Shown: positions 34,832 through 46,152 of the stretch, piece after piece
Numbering within the stretch: position 1 is the first letter of the stretch
How the letters are laid out: every line of letters begins with the position of its first letter
Assembly: GCA_021307315.1 (NCBI GenBank)
Contig: JAJSPD010000031.1
Location: 248,001 to 312,000 of the forward strand
Origin: Bisporella sp. PMI_857
Taxonomy: Eukaryota > Ascomycota > Leotiomycetes > Helotiales > Helotiaceae
Length of the DNA: 64,000 nucleotides
Reading direction: 5' to 3'
Made by a program: the position numbers and the translations under genes
The notes under the pieces: generated by a model
What the model was told of the DNA's origin: nothing
Seen by the model: only the letters and a program-made list of their open reading frames with translations
Database searches by the model: none

Positions 34832-36085
34832 GTTACTGAATTACGGGAAGAATGTTCATACCAGGGGTGAAGTTTGGCGGTTTCATATTCGTGCATTTTA
34901 TGCGGTACACTCAGCTCATGCGTTCATGGCATTGTTTTCATAGGGTTACGGGGAATGGAGATGGACGGGTTCGCGTCAAGATGACCGATGGTTGTAATTG
35001 AACAGGATTATGAAATTACTACATCTGACACATACTCTTCAACGGTGTACTAAGCAAGCTACAGCACTCAGTCAGTTTCTTATTTGCATCATGACAAGCT
35101 AGGTTTATGTTAAGGGACATATTGCCGTGCACTACTTCCTACCCGGTACAATCTGCACTAATCTGTTTTTGATACGCTTGCCATTAGATCTTTATTGGTA
35201 CAATATATAGTGTATCTTCTCCTTACTCTAGAGCACGGTGTAGTCATAGAACCAGAATGGTAAGAGGAGTGAGAAGAAATCTGCTTAATGTCTCTAAGGA
35301 CTGGGTTCCTCCTGAAAGCACACCACATTTCTAAATCTCCTTCTGACGTTAAGACCTGTGGTAAATTGTTATAATTGCCATCAGCCTCTGCCAATCCCTC
35401 CGGTTCTCACTTGCCTGCCAAATTTCCTTTCCGCTTATCCGCTGCCTTGAAACAGGGACTTGCCATCCCATGCTATTTGATCTCACTTACCTATTTAGCC
35501 AGCTAGATTCTACGAATGCAAAACATTTCATAAGCATGTTTGCAGCACAGATAATGTTCATATACTCCAGCAACTCTGTTTCATAATTCGCAGACCTGAG
35601 ACCATCATATTGGCTCGTTTCGCTAAGCGAGAGGAATAGGAGGCCCCTTTTTGAGTTTCGCGACATAACAAAAACAATTATTAAAGTAATATTTACAAAC
35701 ACATTAATATGTCATCTACTGGTTGCCCTCTTTTTGTGGTGATCTAATATAGATTATTAGACGGGGTTTTCCTTTCAGCATGGTTATTTTTTAGCGCAGA
35801 CCGAATGTAACTGAGCTTCTCGCGATTCAAGTAAAATAGTCGACGCAATTAAATGTTCAAAGATTTCCATGCCAACATATTGACTCCCTGCACATTTGCG
35901 GCACTTCCATCCGGGCTTATTCTTCTTAATTAGTGCTTTTCGCTACAAGCTAAGTATTTAAATGTTCCTACGTATCCTTTTCTCGTTTCGCTTCCTTCAT
36001 CTTCACTTCGCTTCAAACACAACAATCAGAATCAACAATCAACAATCAACGCCCCGCCCACAAACACCCCAAATACAGTCTCGAG
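34832..36085. other. Intergenic, nothing recognised
   Basis: AT-rich. The last 60 bp before the next gene contain an AATCAAC-type repeat (about 36024-36048), probably in its 5' leader. Confidence 0.6.
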
Positions 36086-37265
36086 ATGGCAGGCCAGCCA
36101 GTCAATACTGTTTACTTGATTACTGGCGCAAATCGAGGTGAGGTTCAAGGATCCCATACTGTCGTTCAGCTTGGAACTATCTGTCTTGACATAAATCGTG
36201 GACGTTGCCGTCTTTTTCTAACAAATAGCATAACCGATAACCAACAAAATTGCTCCTGCCTCGTATTTCTCTAATAGATCTCTGTCAAGAAGTGGAGGAT
36301 ACGCAATAATCTGATATTCCGGATAATGTCCGACAAATTACTAACGTTGTAACAGGAATCGGCTTTGCACTTGTTGCTGCTCTTCTCCAGCGCCAAAACA
36401 CAACGGTCATAGTATGCTAAATAATTTGATTAATAATTCCTATTCTAAACAAGAGACAAAATGTTCGAAAGGCATGGCTAATTTGTTGTTCAGGCCACTG
36501 TCCGCTCATCCACGACAGACCGATCCTCATTAGCAAATCTTCAAGCAAACACAACAACAAACAATAAACTCATAATCGCTAACCTTTCAGCAACTTCCGA
36601 GACCGACAGCAAAGATCTTCTCCCGCTTCTCGCAAATCACAACATAACATACATCGACACTATTATCGCCAATGCCGGCAATGGAACATCCTACCTTCCG
36701 GTCCTAAACACGCCTCTCTCTGCTGTACGCGCAGACATCGAGACCAACACCATAAGCCTCATTCGTCTTTTCCAAGACACCTTTCCACTCTTCTCCAAAT
36801 CATCTAACCCAAAACTCATCTTCGTAACCTCAAGCCTTGGCGCGATCGGTTCTATGGAGCACGCGCTTCCTTGCACGAGTTATGGTGTTAGTAAGGCGGG
36901 GGCGAATTTTGTTGTGCGGAAGATACATTTCGAACATCCAGAGATTACCACGCTTGCTATTCATCCTGGGTTTGTAAAATCTTTTGGCGTTGTGGGAACT
37001 GGTAGCTCATGCGTGCTGTGTAGGTTCGTGCAGACGGTGATGGGACAAGGCTACGCGGATGCCATTGGACTTAAGCAGCCGCCTCACTCTGTGGCTCAAA
37101 GCGTTGAAGGCATTCTAAAGCAGGTATGTTATTTGCCGTGATGCAAATTCTTCTTCAGAAGCATCTGCTGGAGCTGGACTGACATACAGTAAGACCGATC
37201 ATGCAAGCAGAGAAACGACATCCGGAACTTTTGTCGAGTTTGAAGGAAAATCAATCGCTTGGTAG
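36086..37265 (+). CDS. Short-chain dehydrogenase/reductase
   Basis: Classical SDR, NAD(P)-dependent oxidoreductase, substrate unknown. Exons are 36086..36137, 36356..36411, 36494..36969, 37024..37123 and 37194..37265, 251 aa. The cofactor motif TGANRGIG is at residues 13-20, split by the first intron; IIANAG follows, then the Ser of FVTSSLG and the catalytic Tyr166/Lys170 in YGVSK. The join HPG/FVQT restores the family's HPGxVxT motif. The last intron needs an AAG acceptor at 37193 to stay in phase; the nearby CAG at 37189 would shift the frame. The C-terminus (TSGTFVEFEGKSIAW) is as expected for this fungal SDR group. Confidence 0.85.
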
Positions 37266-37580
37266 AACAAGTTCATATATTCTGAAATAATGGCTATGAT
37301 GCACTTCACATGGTGATGGCAGGTGGGGTGCACAACTTTAGCTGATTAAGGCTGATGAGATGCTATCAAAACAGATAGCTTAGCATGTAGTACCTCGGAA
37401 GGTACATTTCATTCGTTTTGCGTCAACTACTTTCTAGTCCATTAACACAATTATGAGGGACAAAATTTCCTACCTATCTGAGTTTCGCTAAGACAGTATT
37501 ATCGTATACAGTCCAGGAATACAGGTTCTGACATTATTCTTCTTCCAAAATTTTCCTGGCGGAGACGCAAGTTTTGGTCA
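37266..37580. other. Intergenic, nothing recognised
   Basis: Short spacer between convergent genes; no signal identified. Confidence 0.6.
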
Positions 37581-38162
37581 CTAACTAGGTGGGTCATTTT
37601 TCAGACGGAAATGCAAGATGAATCGATCCACCCAATTCCTTTGCTTCATCTTTGTCGAAATATTGAGCATCGTCTCCTGTGTCTTACTGCCTAGCACAGT
37701 CAAAATCTCTTCACGTGTACCACTTCGAGGCGGTAAATCCCATCTAACCTCGACGCTCGACAAGTACACAGATCGTCCCGTGACACCAGGCTTCAACGTC
37801 CTGTATGTCTCAGACACAGCATTGATTAATTGCTGCTCCAGATGTGCATACTGCAACGCATCGTCAATCTGTAGAGCAGCGATGTGAATCTGAGGCCCCT
37901 GTGCCGGAATGGTTTCTTCTACTTTGCCTCCGCGCCTCCTGAGATATTTCTTATAGAGCTGGTGAACTTCTGACGAATCATTGAAGCGTCGTCCGTGGAA
38001 GAGGAACGACTCGGAATCGGCTTCTGAAGGCTTTGCAGTGGGGGGCTCGTGGAAAAGAGCCTCTACGAATACAAGGTGCTCTTCTGGTGCGGATCTTTGT
38101 GATGGGAGTTCTATGTCTGTGGCCGATGCTCCCGATTCGTAGGGGGGCGGGAGGCTTGACAT
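37581..38162 (-). CDS. Conserved-looking hypothetical protein with N-terminal PY motif
   Basis: Single exon, 193 aa, taken from MSSLPPPYESGASATD at 38162; an ATG 25 codons upstream is less likely. Residues 4-8 read LPPPY, a PPxY motif of the kind bound by WW domains of Rsp5-type ubiquitin ligases (inference). The middle (FLFHGRRFNDSSEVHQLYKKYLRRRGGK) and C-terminal part are mixed alpha/beta with no recognised domain and no membrane segment. Function unknown. The frame is clean and codon use is gene-like. Confidence 0.7.
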   Translation of the reverse strand: MSSLPPPYESGASATDIELPSQRSAPEEHLVFVEALFHEPPTAKPSEADSESFLFHGRRFNDSSEVHQLYKKYLRRRGGKVEETIPAQGPQIHIAALQIDDALQYAHLEQQLINAVSETYRTLKPGVTGRSVYLSSVEVRWDLPPRSGTREEILTVLGSKTQETMLNISTKMKQRNWVDRFILHFRLKNDPPS

Positions 38163-40086
38163 CCTGCGCAGGGTGAAAGTGATTATGGAGCTATGGTGCA
38201 GTCGAAGCGAAGACTGATCTTGAGAAACATGAACCAAAAGTCCTTGTCTCGCCAGGAATTTTGAAGCCCCATGACGTGTTTATACAGGGCTTCCTGTAGG
38301 GAGTTGTAACCGAAACAGACCCTGGGCAGATGTCTTGGGCACAGATGAAATCCACGTGATAGGTATGCATACTTGAGGAATGTATATATATACACAATTC
38401 TAAGAATATATTAGAGACGCAGTGATGAGATCTAAAATAAAGTTAAGTCTTCGCTGGAATAACTTTAACTGCCACAGCGAATGGGGTGGAAGTCTGCCTC
38501 TTGGGCTGTCAGGGGAACTGAATTGTTGAAATGGACTACAATTCGAGCATGTCTTTTAACCAAACCAGGCTAGAATGGAGTCTAGACGTTGCATTAGTTT
38601 CATTCCTCGGGAGAAGTTGTTGTGCAATGATTCGAGGCACCCACAACATTAATACTTTGGAGGCTGAAGACAAACAGACAGATCGAGAACACCTAAAGTA
38701 TTTTCAACAGTCAACTTACGGCATACAAAAGTCCAGATCAGATGTTTTTGAGTGCATGGTATATCCTATTTTCACACATTAAATCCACAATAACTCTGGG
38801 CTCAGAACAGCAATCCTGTGTTACAGTTTCGTTAGTAACTCCTCCAATTTTTGGACTGATTTCACTAACTCGTTCGGTGTCTTTCACTCAAGATGATTTA
38901 TCTTTCCAGCACTCCCCTTCGCTCGGCCCATCTCTATAGCACCCTCCTGCAATCTCCTTCTTAAAGCAAACCGCATCTGGAGCCTCAATATACCCAGATT
39001 CCACAACTGGTAGCGATTCATCAGCAGACATAGCAACAATCGGCCACAAATGAGCCATCTCACACTATCGTTAACCTAACCAAGCCAAGATAAAAAACAC
39101 TTTTATGGTGACATGCTCAGCATACAAGAGATCTTCCGCCTCGATGTCACCTTTATATATACTATTTTGTATATGAGTCATGCTCAGGGAAGTGTGAATC
39201 ACACTGCGTTCGCCTTATCGTTTCGAGAAATTGGTTTCCCTTTCGGACCGCCAAAACCTTAGGAGTCGTCCCAGGAACCGAGAAAGCATGTTGTTTTGCT
39301 ATTTTAGCTCTTTAGATAAGCTCTTGGACCCCTAGATTTTACGTAGAAAACCAACAAAAAAAGTGCGATTTTCATGATTTCAGCTAAATGTCTGGTTCTG
39401 AAGTAGATAACGACCTGTATGTTACGAGCGGCTTGATGGGGTTCATCAATTACAAAGTATGCCCGTTTCTTCTTAGTCTCCCCCTTCAGCTACACCGCCA
39501 TTCTTCATTATCTCTTGTCTTCGTCACTGCCAACATAATCCGAGAACGCGCCTAAACTAGCTCGAATCTATAAGTCTCCCACGCCCCAAGCATACTCTCA
39601 CATCAGCCTGATCGTGCCCGACGTGGTGGCCGCCCATACCTCATGCTGAGTAACAGTGTCATAATCCTCAAAAGGAGCCGAGGAGACCCAGACTGGGTAC
39701 TTTGTGCGTGAGCGTGTTCGTGATAGCTAGCGAGTTGACCATTAGTGACTTTTGGATATCTCGCGCGGCTAAAGTTGGAATGGATTGCGTTACAAATTGA
39801 GTACTTGGTTTTGGCCATGGATGTATATTTATTAGATTCCGCGTGCTACAGTTCCCAGACCCCAGAAGATATTTTCCATAAGTACGGGTACCCACTATAC
39901 GATAACAATTACGGTAGACAGAAGGGAATATGGAAGTGTGCTGTTTTCTAGCTTGGACTATCTATTCTCAATGTGCCTATGGCAACTATTATACACACAT
40001 TAGGTATTAACATGGCAGCATATATATGAGCTAGCCTACGGGTATTCTCGTAATTAACCAGAACTCCGGTCCAAATAATAAGTAAT
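38163..40086. other. Intergenic, nothing recognised
   Basis: 1.9 kb without a supported gene. Several 60- to 80-codon frames on both strands lack domains. Confidence 0.6.
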
Positions 40087-43000
40087 TCACCCTGTTTTCC
40101 CATCACCTTCAGCAATGCTACCTCTAGGACTATTTGTTTCTGCCCGTATCCCATCATGTGAATGGGGCAGCTGAACGCTTGGTCGCCTACCCATCTGAGG
40201 CATCGTGCTGCCTATCCCAGTCACACTACTTAGACGAAATGGACTTGGACTTGCATCCCTCGCCAATATTCCTGGTGGAAGACCAAGGGTCGGAATGCTA
40301 CTGTCGAGTCCAATTCCATACTGACTTCTCATATGTGGAGGCGTTGCTGATGGTGGCGTAGCTTTTTCGAAGACTTCCTTGTAGAATGCCTCAAGAGTAG
40401 ACGCATTGTTGCAGAATGCCTCCAGTTCGTTCTTGACGCTTTGGGGAGTGACCATGGTGGTAGTCCATGCACTCAAAAGAGGAGGAAGAACCTCATTCGT
40501 AACGGCTGGACGGATGATTGGCGAGGAAATGCCAGTCGTTGTTGGCTTTAGGGCAGGTGACGAAAAGGGTGACCCTGTTCTTTCATGCCCGGAGGGAATA
40601 CGACTATTGTGCTCGTGCTTTACAAAACGGTCTTGTTCCCTACTGGCAGCGGTTCGGTTGTTGTATAATCGATTTGCTAGGAGGAGAAAGTTACCATCAT
40701 CGGTAATCTGTGCAAGAACGACGCCAGAACGATGGATGTATTGGGTGTATTTGAAGTCAGGCCGGCCCCACGAGTACGTCACGTCTACATTGCTGGGAAA
40801 GTTGCGCGCTGATTCTATATCAAGAACAAAATTGAATTTCTTCATGATGGCTTTCTGATAGTAGTGACGACTGGTTGGGCTTGCTTGTGTTTGAGGAGCG
40901 AAAGAACTGATGTCGAAATAAGTCCGTGGTTGTCGCTCTGGAGGCGGCGCCGCTAGTTTTATAATATATGGACTCCTGAATGGATGAATCTCCGCAATTG
41001 AGCATGCCTCACCTATAGGTGCCTCAACTAGACGAAGTCCATAGCGCTCCGCGGTCGTTGCCCATGACTCAATAGCATCTTCGATCAGTTTTGCAGTTAC
41101 ACTCATCCAGTCGATGCGAATGTGATAGCAGTTATCAGGATTATGAAGCCGGTCGTAGTGAAGGTTGATTCGTTCGGGCCGATATGAGCGTTTGCGATGA
41201 TCTACATCATACTTCATAACCTTACTTAATGCGACTCTGGGCTTCTTCCCGCCGAACCCACTTGCTGTGGTAGGTGTAGTGGTGCCTGAATTCGAAGATC
41301 CCTCGTCGTGGTGGGAACTTGATCTCGACCGCTCAGGGCGAGGAGACTCTCTTGACATATTTTCTGACATAGGCGTTGAAGGCACAGACGTATCCCGACG
41401 GCTCGATCCAAACCATCCGCTTCGACTTTCCGGGCGTTGCTTAGCAAACTCTCCTGTCACCTGGTAAAAATATTGTCCGTCTCTGAATGCATGCCTTTTT
41501 TCGACATGAACAAACAGCTCCATGTCCTTGTTTTCTTTTGCATTGTCCCTAGTATTTTCTTTCTCCTTCACTTTGTGTACATGATCTTTCGCCATGAGGA
41601 GATTTCCAAACTCAACCGCTTCTTCTCGGGTATCTATATCTTCGAAGTTCTCTATCAACCAGGTTGTCATATCAGATCCAATGAAGCAATTATAATGCAG
41701 TCTAAAATGCCACCTTCGGTTCTGCATACGCACGCCCCCCCTCTCAATTGGAGCTTGGATGGCTTCCGCTAGTGCTGGAATATCGAGTTTCGCTTTCCGA
41801 AATCGCTCAGATTCGATCAGCTGGCCACGTCTGGCAAAGGTCTCACCTTCAATTAGTGGAAGCGTCTCAAGCTCAGCTGTAACCACGATGGATGGATCTT
41901 CCGTCTTATAAACAATATCTAGAGGGTTTGGATCTTTGGTCTTCCTGGATGCCAAAGTCTGAAATCGACGCTCAGAAGGAGTGATCACTCTATGGCGTTG
42001 CCACAGCTGTGTGATCTTCTTGATTCCTTCTAGACGGACTTCTTCTTCGTCATCCCCGCCGTGACGTCTGTGAGATTGCGTAGGACGCTCTACAGGGATC
42101 AACACGAAACGTGCCCGCCAGAAGCGTAGATTCTCTGACATCTCATCATCAAAACCTGCGATGAAGGAATCAACGTAATTCCAATTATACTCCTCCTTTG
42201 GCTTGCCAAGAATGATTTTATGCGACTCATAAGTTTGCGCCAAGGTTGTGCGAATTGCAGGATTATATATTGTTGGAATAACAGAACCAGGACTATTTTT
42301 GGTTGAGGCAGTTGGCTTTCGAACAAACATATTAACCTCTATCTCAGTTCCGTTGACACACGATAGCTGGTGTATCGTATTGCCCATTGACATGAAGACA
42401 CTGGCGCCATCCTCTGCAATACAATCTCGATCAAACACGTTCGCAATTCTGATGAATTTCTGGCCAAGTGCTAGCGCAACGGCAGGACCTACTACAATTT
42501 GAAAGCCTTGAGAAAGTCGCAGGCCGACTAATTCCCGAAGAAAATCCTCCCTGCTCTTTGGGATTTCGTTCATATCATCATCTGGATTTTGTGATATGTT
42601 ATAAGGTTTCTGCTCATATTCTGTATTGAGCTGGGTTCTTGTTGGGAAGTACTCGGTTGTTAGTGGCACAGCAGCGGGAGAGCAGAGCGATTTCCATTTC
42701 ATTGTCTTCGTAAGAACCGGCCTAGGAAACACATGCTGCCAGCGTCGGTACTGACTTGGTCTAATAGCATCATTCTCTGAAGGATTTGAGGGATTCAGCA
42801 CACTAAGCCAAGGCGATAAAGCTGTCGTTGGTGATAGTGTTGTTGGAAGCTCTGGTACAGAACCCGCCAAAAGCTTTGATTTATGCAGCTTCTGAGAGTC
42901 ATCTTGGCGCAAAGACTGTAATAGATGCCCTTGCTCGGGATCACCGTGTCGATCATTTGTCTCGTAGTAAGATCCGAGAACCGATCTGGATTTCGATTGA

Positions 43001-45889
43001 TTCGTTGAGTCAAGGCTTTGAAGTGCGCCTTTGATGGTCAATGGGCGTGTAATTGGTGTGGATGCTTTCACGACAATTGGAACTTCAGGTGCTTTTGCTT
43101 CTAATGGAGGAGTTCCCGTTTTTGGTTTGGACTGATCGCTCTGTGAGGATGCAGGACGTTCCTGGGCCTGTGCCATAGAGCCATTGAGTAAATGGTTGGT
43201 TATAGTATTGGTTGTGAGTTTCTGAGTTTCTGATAGTTTGTGATGAGAGGTTGAAGGTGTATCTGCGCTCACATTCTCCATCTGAAGCTCAGCAGTTGTC
43301 GCCTTTGGCGCTGCAATTCCAAATCCAAATTTTCCGAGGCTGATTTGACGTCCGAACTTCGGGGGCTTGAGAGGGGATAATCTGTTAGGTCCACTATTGC
43401 TTACGCTTTCTTTCCGGGGCTTGATAAACTCGTCGGGATTGTTATGATGGGATTTCCTTCGGTTTGTTGGTGATGCATCCAGAAAATTTGAGCCTTTACT
43501 TCCGCCATGGACATCAGAAAAGGATGTTCCGAATACCTTTGGATCATCATCAAGTAGTTTTCTCGCTGCTTCCTCACTACCTGTTTTAAATGATCTCCTG
43601 TTCTCAGCTCTTTTTCGGCTACCAAGGGGATCCTCTACCAACTCTGCTCTAATCAGATCAAAAGAATCGAGAACCTTGAAAAATGCCTTTTCGTTGGATT
43701 CTGATTTGCGGTCGACCAGTGCTTTAGAAGGGCCGGCGACGAATTCTGATAGAGCCGAATATACTTTGTCACGCGTTATTAGGCCGGGCTTGTCAGCACG
43801 AGGTTGACTTCGGCTGGCTGATTCCCGAGATCTAGCAGGCATCTGAGAAAATATAGAATCATGCTGTAATGGATTGACAGAAATTTCAGTCATAACGCTC
43901 TCCATGACACTAGCCATCTCCATCTCATACATCTTGCAACGAACTGCAAAGTCATCTAAACGCTTAGAACCAGATCGCTTGAGAAATTTCCCTCGAGCTG
44001 AATGGCTTTTTGTAATTGAAGTCGTGAGCCGCATCTCTTGTTTTGCGCCAGTCCAAAAAGAGACATCAATCCAATGAGGAATAGCATAGTTCCATTCACT
44101 AGGAGGATCAACTGCATAGGATGATCCAGAGCGTAAGGTCCGATCTTGCAAAGAAGCTTTTGTAGGTGATAGCGAATCATTTAGAGACGAAAAGCTGGTC
44201 CCAAATATCGCCGCATTTTGGCGAGGTGTACTATCCTCACTGCGAAGATGCTTGTAATGCAAAGTTTCCTGGAATGCAGAATACTGAGGATTTCGATATC
44301 GAAAGAGAGGCACCGAATGAAGTGGCATTTTTGGTAAGCACACCAAATCAATTCCAATGCCATTGCCAATCAGATTTTCTGTTGTCAGCCTCAATGTTTC
44401 ATAGTCAACCTCAAATCGTCCAGGAGATGGAGTGATAACCACGATGGAAATCCCAGTCCTCATAAGGTCTCGATCAATATAGTCGTGGGCGAATTGAGAG
44501 GAAGCAAGATTGATGGCTTCAAGTACATTCCCATACATGGCTAGAGAGGGCTCAGCCTCTACCTGCGTGCCAAGCACGCCTCTTGTACTGATACTTGGGA
44601 GTTCAGCATTAGGCCTGCTGATAGTCTCGATGCGATACATGGATATGTCTTTACGGAAAAACTTGAACTCGCGCTTCAGTTGATACAGAATCGTTGTCCA
44701 TAACCCACTCGACATCTCGCTCACAACAACGCGGTAGAAGTCCTTGTAAGGTCTCTTGTTGCCATCAATTTGAATACCCGTATGGTAGGAGCTATCATGC
44801 ATATGTGTTGCGAGCTCAGCAGTAATCCCGGTGTCATATTCGACTCTTGTGAAAAGGACAATGCTGACGAGATGTTTGACTTTCAAAGATACCCACTTCT
44901 TAAAAAGAGCAGGAAGGAAGCCATTAATTACCTTATTAAACATGATCTCTCCAGAGCCTTCAGAATCAAAGTCCCACATTTCCCTGGACATCTGAATAAA
45001 CAACACATAACGTGCAGATTCGCTACGGAATATTGGTTTTGTAGTTGTTGCAAAGAAGGCAGACTGAACTTTGCGCCCATCCAAGTAAACAGCTGAGACA
45101 TGTGCCTTTATGGTGCCCATGAACAAAATCTTTTGGCCCTTATAGACTGTTTTGTTACTTAAGTCTCCAACGGCTAGTCTCCACATGTCAGAACGAGCGA
45201 GATACTCGTCTTTGAAAGACAACTGCACATGAGAAGCGGCGCTACTGGCAGGATCAGCCTATCATCACGATTAGTCCGGGAATTTGATATAAGGAATCTT
45301 GACGAACTGTGGTAAGCAAAACATTGGAACGATGTTTGAAACAAAACACATCCGCAATATGCTTAGCAACCGAGATTTCCAGAGTTGGATATTTCGTTTT
45401 TAGCTCCTTCGGTATGTCTCTCGCAATGAATAGATACCATGTCCCGAAACCAGCATCGTGCTTGACACCATAAAGGATAGGGCTCTTAGGATTTGATTTG
45501 CTCCGCTCACGATATGATTTAGCTGTCCCAAGGTTGTCGGAGTCTTTTCGCAAACTAACAGTTTCCTGAAAGTCACGGACACCAGAGTCTGCCTTTGAGG
45601 CAACAATTGCTATAAGATCTCCAGGATTAATCTCAGGAAACAGATCCATATTGAGGACCACTTCGTCCTTGGAAAAAGCTTCATCATGTACCCATAAATT
45701 ACACCTCCTCTCAATTGGCGTCTTCAATGGAACAGGAGCATACTGGGCCGTGCCAGTGTCCGAGGACACACTGGCCTGACGGCTATTATGATTGGTAGAG
45801 GAGGAATTCAGACTCCCGCTGCTGACCTGCCGCAAATGGGAGCCTCGAAAGGTTCCACGCCGAGGGGTAGACGGCAGGATCCTGGACAT
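40087..45889 (-). CDS. iml1: IML1 (DEPDC5 homologue), SEACIT/GATOR1 subunit
   Basis: Negative regulator of TORC1 at the vacuole; with Npr2 and Npr3 it forms SEACIT, the GAP for the Rag GTPase Gtr1. Two exons (45889..45308 and 45258..40087) with a 49-bp intron (GTTCGT donor, ACTAAT branch), 1,917 aa. The N-terminal region has a C2-like part and the conserved ...FKDEYLARSDMWRLA block, directly after the splice junction. The DEP domain is visible as RWHFRLHYNCFIGSDMTTWL, then LLMAKDHVHKV and FRDGQYFYQV. The C-terminal domain includes SYRPERINLHYDRLHNPDNC. Long Ser-rich linkers are present. Divergent from the URB1 gene with 263 bp between start codons. Confidence 0.95.
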
Positions 45890-46152
45890 CGGGAGGCATC
45901 AGACACTACGTGATGTGTCTAACTCATGATTCAATTCAATTACAAGCTATTTAATGATGCATGTTGATACAAAGTCTCGAGAGAGGACTAGCTCCGGGCA
46001 CGGCTCCACGTGCTTGGAGCCCACATTTCTTGGCGAGTGCAGAATGCCGGGCGGTGAACAGCAGACCCATAGAAAAAGTTGAGAAGGCATGACCAGAGTT
46101 CCTAGCACAGAGCTGCGGTGGTTGTCCTGACCAACATCACCAACATAAAGCA

